Translations under genes and position numbers: made by a program
Notes under the pieces: model-generated
Told to the model about the DNA's origin: nothing
Seen by the model: the letters and a program-made list of their open reading frames with translations, nothing else
Database searches by the model: none
Shown: positions 43,784 through 52,610 of the stretch, in pieces
Layout of the letters: every line of letters begins with the position of its first letter
Position numbering within the stretch: position 1 is the first letter of the stretch
Source of the DNA: an uncultured Marvinbryantia sp.
GTDB lineage: Bacteria; Bacillota; Clostridia; Lachnospirales; Lachnospiraceae
Length of the DNA stretch: 64,000 nt
Assembly: GCA_937915375.1 (NCBI GenBank)
Contig: CALDMO010000002.1
Coordinates: 1 to 64,000, forward strand
Direction of reading: 5' to 3'

Positions 43784-44702
43784 AAGACAGAAAGGAACGT
43801 TCGTAAGCAATTTACGCAGATTTTGGCCGGCCTATGTTATGATTTTACCGGTTATCGTCTGGTATCTTATTTTTGCATATTTGCCAATGGGCGGTTTGGT
43901 TATTGCATTTAAAAAGTTTAGTGTGATAAGAGGGATAGCAGATAGTCCATGGGTAGGTCTTGATAATTTTGTAAAGTTATTTCGGACACCATCATTTTTG
44001 CAGTCGGTAAAAAATACATTAATTATTAGTGTACTGAATTTGTTGATTTGTTTTCCGATACCGATTTTGTTTGCTATTTTGCTGAATGAAATTAGACAAT
44101 TAAGATTTAAAAAATTTGTGCAGACAGTAAGCTATCTTCCGCATTTTATTTCCTGGTCAGTTGTTGGCGGTATGGTTTATATGATATTATCTCCAAGCAC
44201 AGGCGTAGTTAGTTCGGTTGTACGGGCGCTGGGGGGAACACCCCAGAATTACATAGGACTAAAAGAATATTTCAGACCGATTGTAGTCGGCACTGGAATT
44301 TGGAAAAGCATGGGATGGTCTGCTATTATATATGTAGCTGCGATTACGTCAGTTGATGAGCAGCTATATGAAGCGGCAAGACTTGACGGAGCAGGAAGAT
44401 TCAGAAGAATTTGGCATGTTACATTACCGGGAATACGGGCAATTATTGCAATACAGCTGATTCTTACCGTAGGACAGATTCTGAATGTTTCTTTTGATCA
44501 GATATTTATTTTAATTACAGATATGACATTGGAAGTGGGAGAAACGATAGATTATTATATTTATCGAATGGGTTTGGGTTCCTCTAATAATTTCAGTCTG
44601 GCTACTGCCTCAGGAATGTTTAAATCTGTGATAGGTCTGGTATTGGTACTTGGAACAAACTACATATCGAAGAAACTGACAGATGGGGAGGGGATTTGGT
44701 AA
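43758..44702 (+). CDS. ABC sugar transporter permease (LplB/YtcP-partner type)
   Basis: 314 aa inner-membrane permease with six predicted helices; AYVMILPVIVWYLIFAYLPM is the first. The ATPase-contact EAA loop is EQLYEAARLDGAGRFRRIWH. It resembles the LplB-type permeases that import complex oligosaccharides. The start at 43758 lies inside the end of the MBL gene, so the two are coupled. No ATPase gene lies in the operon; a shared MsmX-type ATPase elsewhere would be needed. Confidence 0.9.
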   Translation: MTACRLKSKRQKGTFVSNLRRFWPAYVMILPVIVWYLIFAYLPMGGLVIAFKKFSVIRGIADSPWVGLDNFVKLFRTPSFLQSVKNTLIISVLNLLICFPIPILFAILLNEIRQLRFKKFVQTVSYLPHFISWSVVGGMVYMILSPSTGVVSSVVRALGGTPQNYIGLKEYFRPIVVGTGIWKSMGWSAIIYVAAITSVDEQLYEAARLDGAGRFRRIWHVTLPGIRAIIAIQLILTVGQILNVSFDQIFILITDMTLEVGETIDYYIYRMGLGSSNNFSLATASGMFKSVIGLVLVLGTNYISKKLTDGEGIW

Positions 44703-45580
44703 TGAAAAAATTGAAAGTAAAAGAACCTCACGATATAGCATTTACCATTATTAATACTACTATTATGTTATTTGTGATAGCTGTGACGCTGTATCCTTTC
44801 TGGTATGTACTTGTTGGATCCTTTTCAAGTGTGGGACATCTGGTCGAAAACGGTTTTGTGCTATGGCCGGACGGATTTCATTTCGATGCATACAAGCAGG
44901 TTTTTCGAAACGATTTGATTCCAACGGCATATAAAAATACTATTCTCGTGACAGTAATAGGAACAATCATAAGTATGGTATTAACAATACTTGGAGCATA
45001 TGTATTGTCTATTAAAAATCTGCCGGGAAAAAAAGGTCTTACCATATTTTTTGTTTTGACAATGTTGTTTAATGGTGGATTGGTTCCTACCTATCTTGTT
45101 GTAAGTGAATTAAAATTGATTGATTCTTTACTGGCATTGATCTTACCGACAGCAATCAGTACTTATAATATGGTGCTTATGAGAAATTTCTTTCAAAGCG
45201 TGCCGAATGAGTTGTACGAAACCGCCTGTATTGACGGCGAATCAATGATAGGATATCTGGTACATATTTTGTTGCCGCTTTCCAAAGCATCTATTGCGAC
45301 GATTGTCATGTTTTACGCGGTTGCGTATTGGAATGATTATTTTAAGAGCCTTATTTATATTCGTGACAGTGCGCTTTGGCCAATGCAGACGGTTCTGCGT
45401 CAAGCATTACAGACAGCGCAATTTAATACAATGATGTATGAGGATGCTGCGCAGTCACTTTCAACAGAAACATTAAAAGATGCCATGATTGTGGTAAGTG
45501 TTCTGCCGATTCTTTGTATCTATCCATTTGTACAGAAATATTTTGTGAAAGGTGTTATGGTTGGTTCTTTAAAGGGATAA
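44702..45580 (+). CDS. ABC sugar transporter permease (LplC/YtcP type)
   Basis: 292 aa second permease with six helices and the EAA loop NELYETACIDGESMIGYLVH. Its ATG at 44702 shares one base with the stop of the first permease, so the pair is translated together. LTMLFNGGLVPTYLVV is a common LplC/YtcP motif. A small CATGAC-AGA-GTCATG hairpin at 45597-45611 separates it from the binding-protein gene. Confidence 0.9.
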   Translation: MKKLKVKEPHDIAFTIINTTIMLFVIAVTLYPFWYVLVGSFSSVGHLVENGFVLWPDGFHFDAYKQVFRNDLIPTAYKNTILVTVIGTIISMVLTILGAYVLSIKNLPGKKGLTIFFVLTMLFNGGLVPTYLVVSELKLIDSLLALILPTAISTYNMVLMRNFFQSVPNELYETACIDGESMIGYLVHILLPLSKASIATIVMFYAVAYWNDYFKSLIYIRDSALWPMQTVLRQALQTAQFNTMMYEDAAQSLSTETLKDAMIVVSVLPILCIYPFVQKYFVKGVMVGSLKG

Positions 45581-45632
45581 CGAATCAGTAACTATGCATG
45601 ACAGAGTCATGTGATAAATAAAGGAGGACAAA

Positions 45633-47162
45633 ATGAAACGTTTAGTATCTTTGGCAATGGTATCAGTATTAACATGTGCGTCTTTTGGAGCACCGGTATC
45701 TGCGGAAAGTGAGGATGTCGTAACATTGGATGTGTTTTATGCAAGTACACGTCCAATGAATGAGGCGACGGATCTCACAAAACAATACATCCGTGATGCA
45801 CTGGGAATTGATGTGAATTTGATTCAGGGGGATGCAGCGAATTTTAATCAGCAGTTAGCGCTGTATATTTCATCTGGGGACATGCCGGATCTGGTGTTGT
45901 GTGATTATAGTGTTTGGATGGATTATGCAAAAACAGGCGCCTGGGCAGATCTTTCTCCTTATCTTAGTGAGGAGTACACAGATTTAATGAATTTTGTTGG
46001 AGAAGACTGGTCTTATATGACGATGGAGGATGAAATTTATGGAATTCCGAATGAATTGAAAGTTCCGTCCAGTCATGTGACTTATATTCGCCAGGATTGG
46101 TTAGATAATCTGGGACTGGAAATTCCCAAAAGTTTGGATGAGTTTACAGAAGTCATGCGCCAGTTCACATTTAATGATCCGGATGGAAATGGTAAGGACG
46201 ATACCTATGGATTGAGTGCGGCTGGGTATACGTATCTGTCATTTTTGATGGGAGCATTTGGAGCTTCTACAGAACGAGATTATTTTTTGAATGAGGATGG
46301 AACTATTACGGATAATGCAATCAGTGAGGAATATAAAGCAGCATTGGCATATCTCAGAGATATTTACAGTGAAGGCTTGATTGATCCGGAGCTATTTACT
46401 TGTACGTATGAACAGGCAATGGCAAAGTGGGGACGTGGAGAAATGGGAATTCTTTCTGCATGGTGGAGTCACGGAATGAATGCATATTCCAGATTTGATT
46501 TTGGCTCTCTTCAGCCGGACGCAATAGTAAAACCGATACTTCCTCCGGTAGGAGAAGATGGAAAAAGCGGAAATCTTTATTCTGCGCCGTTCTCTCAGGT
46601 AGTAGGTATCAGTTATCTTTGCAGTGAGGAAGAAATTGAAGCAGCAATGAAATATATGAATTTCCAGGCTAGTGATTATGGCTTCCGTGTTTTACAGTAT
46701 GGTGTAGAAGGTGAGTTTTTTGAATGGGATGAAGAAACGAATCAGACAACATGGTATTGGGGATTGAGTGATAATAAATCAAAATCTGGAAAATATGAAA
46801 CGACGGATATGGAAGTATACAAAATTCTTTTCCATGAAGATTTGAGTGCCCAGACATTCCGCCTTGCAGATACAGATGAATATAATCTGCTTGCAGACAG
46901 TTCTGATATGAGATATACGGAACCATATCGGGAAGATTTATTCAGTATGTTTTTGACGGATGAGTATGTGGAAAATCATACAGAACTGGATGATTATTTT
47001 ACACAGAATATGCTGGCCTTTATTATGGGTGAAAAAGATCTGGATACAGAGTGGGATGCTTATGTAAGCGAATATCTGGGTCTGGGCGGTGAAGTTGAAC
47101 GCCAGTCACAGTTGGAAGCATATAATGAAAGCTTTGGAACGGATTATACGTTTGCAAATTAA
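45633..47162 (+). CDS. ABC transporter extracellular solute-binding protein
   Basis: 509 aa family-1 type binding protein, the long LplA-like kind. The signal peptide ends near PVSAESED; the only nearby Cys (VLTCAS) does not fit a good lipobox, so it may be released rather than lipid-anchored. LYISSGDMPDLVLC and NDPDGNGKDDTYGLSAAG (a calcium-loop-like stretch) are typical of the family. Ligand unknown, probably an oligosaccharide. AAAGGAGG site. A perfect 15-bp hairpin follows. Confidence 0.88.
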   Translation: MKRLVSLAMVSVLTCASFGAPVSAESEDVVTLDVFYASTRPMNEATDLTKQYIRDALGIDVNLIQGDAANFNQQLALYISSGDMPDLVLCDYSVWMDYAKTGAWADLSPYLSEEYTDLMNFVGEDWSYMTMEDEIYGIPNELKVPSSHVTYIRQDWLDNLGLEIPKSLDEFTEVMRQFTFNDPDGNGKDDTYGLSAAGYTYLSFLMGAFGASTERDYFLNEDGTITDNAISEEYKAALAYLRDIYSEGLIDPELFTCTYEQAMAKWGRGEMGILSAWWSHGMNAYSRFDFGSLQPDAIVKPILPPVGEDGKSGNLYSAPFSQVVGISYLCSEEEIEAAMKYMNFQASDYGFRVLQYGVEGEFFEWDEETNQTTWYWGLSDNKSKSGKYETTDMEVYKILFHEDLSAQTFRLADTDEYNLLADSSDMRYTEPYREDLFSMFLTDEYVENHTELDDYFTQNMLAFIMGEKDLDTEWDAYVSEYLGLGGEVERQSQLEAYNESFGTDYTFAN

Positions 47163-47195
47163 TCATTTTATTAAAATTGAAACTTAAAGAAAACA

Positions 47196-47240
47196 AATGG
47201 AGACAATCAATGGAAAGCGAGGGGATTGATTGTCTCCATT
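47196..47240 (+). terminator. Hairpin after the binding-protein gene
   Basis: AATGGAGACAATCAA (47196-47210) pairs perfectly with TTGATTGTCTCCATT (47226-47240). The T-run is poor (ATTC), so it may be a weak terminator or an mRNA 3' stabiliser separating importer from two-component genes. Confidence 0.7.
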
Positions 47241-47257
47241 ATTCAAAATGAAATTAC

Positions 47258-47286
47258 TTTTGAAAAGAATAAATCCAGAGTATAAT
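47258..47286 (+). promoter_or_regulatory. Probable promoter of the two-component genes
   Basis: A perfect TATAAT at 47281-47286 with TTTTGA 17 bases (or TTGAAA 15 bases) upstream, ahead of the kinase gene. Confidence 0.5.
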
Positions 47287-47316
47287 AGTTTTGAAAATAT
47301 TCTGGATATGAGGTAA

Positions 47317-49080
47317 ATGTACATGATGAAAAGGACAGCCAAAAGAAAAGTGACAATCAGAGGAACGGTCAGAGTACTGACTGCAGCAGTTATTATACCG
47401 ACGTTCTTTTTATCTGCATTTTTATATAGATCCTTTTACACGAAATATTATGAAACAGTTTTATCGGCTAATGAAGCTGTTTTAAACGCAATATCGGTTG
47501 CGATTGAAGACAATCAAAAGATCGTGGAGCATTTTATTGAAATGCTGAGTTATGATAAAGGTCTGCTTACACTTTTAAGAGCAAAAGAAAACGCATACAG
47601 TGAGGTAGTTCAGCAGGTTTTTGAAATTCAGGAACTGATTGCAGAGAGGGAAACCATGTTATCTGGTCTGGGAGGAGACATTGTTATTTTTTCCGATGAT
47701 GACGCTGTACCGACGAGTTATTGGTATGTGCTTCCGACAGATAGCGCGAATGGAATGGAAGGATATCAGAGATTTCTGATGAGCGGACAGAGAGGATGCT
47801 GGACAGGAGAAGAACAAATGTATCCGGAGGATACTGTGGTATCAAAAAACAATAGGCAATTGAGGCTGAGCTATTATAGAGTGATTGCAGACAGTATGTC
47901 TGGTTCTGGACGCTTGGGCGTGATTAAATGTGGAGTAGATAAGAAAAAATTTTTAGAGGCAGTGTCAACAACAGAAGTTGACGGAGAGTTATTTGTTATT
48001 CAAAATAATAAAATAATTTATGGAAAAACAATGGAACAGGATATTTCAGCCTTATGTTTAAGCAGTGGCAATACACGGCAGGATATAAATGGGAAAATTT
48101 ATATTACACATCCAATCCGAGCGTTGAATATGAACATTGTGATTGGATTAGACAAAGGAATGATTACGCATCAGGCATTGGTTTATGGACTGCCGCAATT
48201 ATTGATTATTTTAGGAACCGGGGTTGTTATGATTCTGGCAAGCAGAAGATTTACACATTCTATTTATAGACGAATTGATCAAATTGTAGAGGTAGCTCAG
48301 AATGTAAAAAGTAATTATATGGAAGTAATACTGCCAGATTCAGATGATGATGATATTAGTGCTTTAGTCGATGCGTTAAACACATTGATTCAACAAATTC
48401 GCAGTAATGCACAGGCACGTATTGAACACGAAAAAAAAGAAAAAAGTGCATTAAGATTGGCTTTTCAGTATCAGATGAATCCACATTTTTTGTTTAATAC
48501 ACTTAACTGGATGCAAATGAGCGTAGAACTGGGAACAGAGTCTGAGAAGATATCAGAAGGAATCGTTATATTAGGACGTTTGCTGCGATATAATTTGAAC
48601 GGAGAAGCATATGCGCCAATTTGTCAGGAGATAGAAAGAACAGAGGATTATATTCGCTTGATGAATATGAGAAAAAATGATGCAATTTCGCTCCGTGTAA
48701 CCTTGAAAAATGTGGATTTAAATCAACCACTTATGAGATTTATGCTTCAGCCATTATGTGAAAATGCGATTCAACATGGGCTTATAGCAGGGCAACAGCT
48801 TCATATAAATATAGACATTAGCAAAAGGGGTACGGAATATGTCATCAGTGTAAAGAATGACGGAACAATGATAGAAGCGGAAATGATAGAGGAAATTATG
48901 AGAAAGGTTCGGCACGGACAGGGAGAAAATGGTGTAGGATTGGCCAATATATACGCCAGAATTAAATTATTATATGGAGAAAGTTCAAATTTGGTGATGG
49001 AGTCAGAGAAAGAAGAGACAAAAATTGTTTTATTGCTGAAGGAAACAGATGTTTTAAAGATTTACGAGGAGGTGCAATAA
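47317..49080 (+). CDS. YesM-type sensor histidine kinase
   Basis: 587 aa. A first membrane helix (residues ~20-38), an extracellular sensor region to ~285, a second helix (GLPQLLIILGTGVVMILASR), HAMP-like linker, and the His_kinase motif QYQMNPHFLFNTLNWMQM with the phosphate-accepting His. The ATPase domain shows LCENAIQHGL (N box) and GVGLANIYARI (G box). Kinases of this class sense sugars outside the cell and drive AraC-type regulators. The stop overlaps the response-regulator start by one base. Confidence 0.92.
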   Translation: MYMMKRTAKRKVTIRGTVRVLTAAVIIPTFFLSAFLYRSFYTKYYETVLSANEAVLNAISVAIEDNQKIVEHFIEMLSYDKGLLTLLRAKENAYSEVVQQVFEIQELIAERETMLSGLGGDIVIFSDDDAVPTSYWYVLPTDSANGMEGYQRFLMSGQRGCWTGEEQMYPEDTVVSKNNRQLRLSYYRVIADSMSGSGRLGVIKCGVDKKKFLEAVSTTEVDGELFVIQNNKIIYGKTMEQDISALCLSSGNTRQDINGKIYITHPIRALNMNIVIGLDKGMITHQALVYGLPQLLIILGTGVVMILASRRFTHSIYRRIDQIVEVAQNVKSNYMEVILPDSDDDDISALVDALNTLIQQIRSNAQARIEHEKKEKSALRLAFQYQMNPHFLFNTLNWMQMSVELGTESEKISEGIVILGRLLRYNLNGEAYAPICQEIERTEDYIRLMNMRKNDAISLRVTLKNVDLNQPLMRFMLQPLCENAIQHGLIAGQQLHINIDISKRGTEYVISVKNDGTMIEAEMIEEIMRKVRHGQGENGVGLANIYARIKLLYGESSNLVMESEKEETKIVLLLKETDVLKIYEEVQ

Positions 49081-49811
49081 TGCGTGTACTCATTGTAGAT
49101 GATGATAGAATAAATTGTCTTGGGATAAAAAAATGGATTGAAGATATGGGATTGTCTGGTGTGAACCATATAGAGGTAGCCTATTGTGCGGAAGACGCTT
49201 TGGAATATGCAAAGTTTCATCGTATCAATATTTTGATTACAGATATTCAGATGGGAGCTATGAATGGCTTAGATTTGGTTGAAAATATAAAAGCGTATAG
49301 TCCCAATGTTGTATCTCTGATTATTACCGCATATGCAAGGTTTCCTTATGCACATCGGGCCATACAGTTAGGGGTGAAAAGTTTTTTACTAAAACCTTTT
49401 GGAAAAGAGGAATTACAATCTGTATTGTAGCAAGCAATGGCAGAAATAAAACTGACAGATATTGGTTCGAATACAGAAAATCCGATTCAGTGGGCAAAAT
49501 TTTATATCCAGGAGCATATCAGTTCAGAATTGAATATGGCAGTGATAGCAAACGAATTGAATTTAAGCTATACATATTTTAGTAAATTATTTCGTCAAGA
49601 AATAGGAAAAAGTTTTTCTGCTTATGTTGCAGAAATAAAAATGCAAAGGGCAGGAGAAATGTTGAAAAGCGGGACAAGTATTGCAGAAATATCAGAGTAT
49701 CTTGGATATGGAACGCAGCAAAATTTCAGTCGGGCATTTAATAATTACTGGGGATGCAGCCCAAACAGCTATCGAAAGAAAAAAGAGGGAGAAGGAGAAA
49801 AGAAAATATGA
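49080..49811 (+). pseudogene. YesN-type response regulator interrupted by an in-frame TAG
   Basis: Residues 1-116 are a full receiver domain: acidic DDD, phospho-acceptor Asp in ILITDIQMG, Thr in IITAYA and Lys in LLKPF. A TAG at 49428-49430 then stops translation, yet the same frame continues without a break as QAMAEIKLTD and a complete AraC DNA-binding domain (VIANELNLSYTYFSKLFRQE, IAEISEYLGYGTQQNFSRAFN) to the stop at 49809-49811. One base change (for example AAG to TAG) explains it. Restart at the ATG at 49437 could make a free DNA-binding domain, though no ribosome site is visible there. May also be a sequencing error. Confidence 0.85.
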
Positions 49812-50581
49812 TTGCGAATTACCATACGCATACGTGGCGTTGTATGCATGCAGTAGGAAGAGAACGGGAATATGTGGAAAATGCGATTAATGGGGGTATA
49901 AAAATTCTTGGTTTTTCAGATCATACACCAATGCCATATTCGGATGGATATGTTAGTAAGGTGAAGATGAGACTAGATCAGCTTGAAGACTATGTAGATA
50001 CGGTTTTACAGATGAAAAGTGAGTATAGAAAGGACATAGAGATTCATTTGGGATTGGAGGTTGAATATTATCCAAAATATTTTGAGGAATTATTGAGAAT
50101 AACAGGACAGTATCCGATTGAATATTTTTTGCTTGGACAGCATTTTTTGGGAAATGAAATCGAAGAGCCTTTCAATGGAGAACAAACAACAGATGATAAG
50201 AGACTGGAAAGATATTGCAAGCAATCAGAAGAAGCGCTAAGAACTGGGTGTTTTACTTATTTTGCACATCCGGATTTGTTAAATTATACTGGTGATCGGA
50301 AAACATATGATAAGTATATGCGGAGAATCTGTTATTTGGCGAAAGAATTGGATATTCCTCTTGAACTAAACTTTCTTGGTATATGTGATCAAAGACATTA
50401 TCCGAATCCGGAATTCTGGAAAATTGTGGGTGAGGTAGGAAATAAAGTGATATTTGGTGCCGATGCGCATCAACCGGATAAGGTCTGGAATCCGCAAGCA
50501 CTTTTAAGTGCTCAGACAATTGTGCAGAAGTATAATTTGAACTTGATACAAACAGTTGACCTACAAAATCCAAAGATGTAA
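49808..50581 (+). CDS. PHP-domain phosphoesterase (histidinol-phosphatase-like)
   Basis: 257 aa PHP fold of the HisJ/HisK group. Metal ligands are visible in NYHTHTWRCMHA, LGFSDHTPMP, LGLEVEYYP, LLGQHF, CFTYFAHPD and FGADAHQP. The ATG at 49808 overlaps the regulator stop (ATGA), so it belongs to the operon. There are no other histidine-biosynthesis genes nearby, so a phosphoester made from the imported compound is a likelier substrate than histidinol phosphate. Followed by a terminator. Confidence 0.85.
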   Translation: MIANYHTHTWRCMHAVGREREYVENAINGGIKILGFSDHTPMPYSDGYVSKVKMRLDQLEDYVDTVLQMKSEYRKDIEIHLGLEVEYYPKYFEELLRITGQYPIEYFLLGQHFLGNEIEEPFNGEQTTDDKRLERYCKQSEEALRTGCFTYFAHPDLLNYTGDRKTYDKYMRRICYLAKELDIPLELNFLGICDQRHYPNPEFWKIVGEVGNKVIFGADAHQPDKVWNPQALLSAQTIVQKYNLNLIQTVDLQNPKM

Positions 50582-50628
50582 TTAGTAGATTTATACAGAA
50601 GTTTATGAATCGATATCAAAAAGGTATC

Positions 50629-50671
50629 AAGAGCCAGGAAGTTTGCTTATGTGGCATTCTGGCTCTTAATT
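50629..50671. terminator. Terminator between the PHP gene and the DUF3791-like gene
   Basis: AAGAGCCAG (50629-50637) pairs perfectly with CTGGCTCTT (50659-50667). It can serve the rightward operon and the convergent leftward pair. Confidence 0.75.
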
Positions 50672-50673
50672 TA

Positions 50674-51129
50674 CTATTCAATTTCATTATATAAATATGC
50701 ATTTAAAATATTCTGCGGTGCATCATAGTAAAAACTGCTGTTAAAATCTTCAATCTTATCTGTAACAAAGGAATGATACGCTTCAAATAGAGCATCTATA
50801 ATCTCGATGTTTTTCTCTCTGGCAATACCTAGTATTAGGCGTTTGTAGACTTTGCCAATATCCCAATGGCTGGGAAGTGCGTATTTGGCGGAGGCAATAT
50901 TATCAAAAGAGCCTTCGGAAATATTACAGGTTTGAATAAAATCATCACTAACACGATCTATATTATCGCTGTGATAGACATCTGCCAGATCATAAATTTT
51001 TGAAACAGAGGACTTGCCAAGTTGATCAACAATATAAACACGATGGTTTTTTGTTTTTCTTCCGATATATTCAATCAGACTGCAGGTAAAAAATAAGTCG
51101 TTTTCTTTGTGCGATTCACGTCCTGTCAT
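50674..51129 (-). CDS. DUF3791-like partner protein
   Basis: 151 aa, cytoplasmic. The N-terminal half (CSLIEYIGRKTKNHRVYIVD, IYDLADVYHSDNIDRVSDDF) resembles the small DUF3791 proteins usually found next to DUF3990 genes; the rest I do not recognise. I chose the ATG at 51129, overlapping the DUF3990 stop by four bases (ATGA), with CGAGGAGG upstream. Its position suggests the antitoxin or regulator of the pair, which is inference. Confidence 0.6.
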   Translation of the reverse strand: MTGRESHKENDLFFTCSLIEYIGRKTKNHRVYIVDQLGKSSVSKIYDLADVYHSDNIDRVSDDFIQTCNISEGSFDNIASAKYALPSHWDIGKVYKRLILGIAREKNIEIIDALFEAYHSFVTDKIEDFNSSFYYDAPQNILNAYLYNEIE

Positions 51130-51590
51130 TTTACAACCTCCTCGCCGGATACAAATTCCAAACATTTCAATGCATTGGCTGTACAGAAATTAATCTGATG
51201 GGTTGGGTATTTGAAACGAGCCATTACCCAAAACTGGTCTCGTGTAAGAATACCATCAATATAGTCTGAGATATAGTTGTAAATCTGATCATTTGCCATA
51301 GCACCAATCACAATATCGTAATCATGCGGAATCCCGTGACGGCAATCAATAATAAAGTCAAGCCATTCTTCAGACATTTCTTTAAATTCCAGAATTTTAA
51401 GATGATTGTTCATACGAACGGTATAAGTATTGAGTGTTGGCGTATCATACCGTTTTGCCCAGCGTTCTGCCTGTTCGCGGATAACTGTACAGTAAAATCC
51501 GGGACCAAAATCTTTTGTATTTCTGCCTTTTATAATTGCCGGATGTTTTATGGTCATATAGCTGCCATGATATACGGTCATTTTACCCAT
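51126..51590 (-). CDS. DUF3990 family protein, putative ADP-ribosyltransferase-fold toxin
   Basis: 154 aa. The start VYHGSYMTIKHPAI, the DFGPGFYCTVIREQAERWAK motif, DIVIGAMANDQIYNYI and the closing HQINFCTANALKCLEF are the DUF3990 pattern, related to the ADP-ribosyltransferase fold (His, Tyr and Gln/Glu positions). Such small proteins are candidate toxins that modify a cell component. It is first in a two-gene leftward operon with a GGAGGTG site; the promoter contains an inverted repeat over the -10, as expected for autoregulation. No activity is proven. Confidence 0.72.
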   Translation of the reverse strand: MGKMTVYHGSYMTIKHPAIIKGRNTKDFGPGFYCTVIREQAERWAKRYDTPTLNTYTVRMNNHLKILEFKEMSEEWLDFIIDCRHGIPHDYDIVIGAMANDQIYNYISDYIDGILTRDQFWVMARFKYPTHQINFCTANALKCLEFVSGEEVVK

Positions 51591-51620
51591 ATCAACACCT
51601 CCAAGTTAAAATCTGCTTTT

Positions 51621-51649
51621 AGTATAAAACGTTATACTGAAATTAGCAA
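51621..51649 (-). promoter_or_regulatory. Promoter and operator of the DUF3990 pair
   Basis: On the minus strand TTGCTA (plus 51644-51649), 17-base spacer, TATACT (plus 51621-51626). The inverted repeat AGTATAA-AACG-TTATACT at 51621-51638 covers the -10, a likely repressor site. Confidence 0.65.
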
Positions 51650-51657
51650 TTCTTTTC

Positions 51658-52345
51658 CTACTTTTCCCCCGAAAGTACGATCGTAAATGTTGCTCCGCCG
51701 CCCGGAGTGTCGGTCAGCAGGAGCTTACCGCGGTGCAGGCGGACGATTTCTTTGGCAATGCAAAGACCGAGTCCAAAATGATCTTTGGACTGGTGGGCAT
51801 CGTCCATGCGGTAAAAACGCTCGAAGATAACGCGTTTTTGTGCATCAGGGATGCCCGGGCCGTTGTCGGAGACGCTCAGCTCAAAGCGTCCCGGCTGGGT
51901 GCGCAGACCTAAAGTAATCGTACTATTTTCAGGTGTGTAGGAGAGCGCATTATCAATCAGGATTGCCAAAAGCTGGGAAATTCGCTGTTCGTCACACGGA
52001 CAGGGAGCAATCATATCGTCCGGTAGATTGATCAGAAGACGGTGCTGTTTACTGCGAGCAATCGGTTCATATTTTTCAAATGTTTGAATAAGCAGAGTAT
52101 CCAGTTCGGCAAAGTGAGGGTAAATGCTCCAACTGCTGTTGTCGGCATTTGCAAGCATTAGCATGTCATTAATCAAACGTGACATGCGTTTGCCTTCATT
52201 TTCGATTGTGTCGGCAAAACGTTGCGCTTCTGTGATTGCTGTATTTTTAGGTGCAGAGCAGCCGATGTTACCGGTTATTCCTGCATCTGCGATTTGTGTA
52301 TCCGATTCAGCCAGAGACATTCGCAGCGCAGAAAAGGAGATTGAA
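51658..52345 (-). pseudogene. Sensor histidine kinase, 5'-truncated remnant
   Basis: The ATPase half is intact: RFADTIENEGKRMSRLINDM, N box LAILIDNALSYTP, VSDNGPGIP, FGLGLCIAKEIV and GGGATFTIVL. The sensor, membrane helices and the phospho-accepting His box (HELxxPL) are missing; similarity begins near SALRMSLAESDTQI at about 52325. Beyond this point the DNA instead encodes a nuclease fragment on the other strand. The open frame runs to 52407 but its first ~20 residues are not kinase-like. It lost its response regulator too. Confidence 0.75.
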
Positions 52346-52546
52346 ATGTGCTGGGTAGTACAGGGATATATAAATGAAGGAAAAATGTTGGGACTTGAGC
52401 AGGGCAAACAGGAAGAGGCGGCGTTAAACGCGAAAATGCTTTTTAAAAACGGAGCATCAATGGAACTGGTGGCAGCCAGTATTCAGTCACTTACTGCGGA
52501 AAAACTACAGCAGATCTATGGGGAAGTGCAGGCGGAAAAAGCGTAA
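52330..52546 (+). pseudogene. C-terminal fragment of a Rpn/PD-(D/E)XK transposase-like nuclease
   Basis: Residues GYINEGKMLGLEQGKQEEAA, then LNAKMLFKNGASMELVAASI and LTAEKLQQIYG, form the Glu/Lys/Gly-rich tail of Rpn-family recombination-promoting nucleases. The catalytic N-terminal ~250 residues are absent; the frame upstream runs antisense into the kinase remnant. This is the other side of a deletion or recombination scar near 52320-52345. Confidence 0.6.
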
Positions 52547-52610
52547 AAGGTTTTAAAGAGATAGGATGACTCAATCCTTTACCATATTTTGGCGGCATAA
52601 TGAAAATATC

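Noticed and set aside
49428..49430. TAG as a recoded (pyrrolysine or read-through) codon in the response regulator
   Set aside because: Several genes here end in TAG (ywlC, livH, the SSB-like gene), nothing suggests pyrrolysine machinery, and no stimulatory structure follows. A point mutation is simpler.
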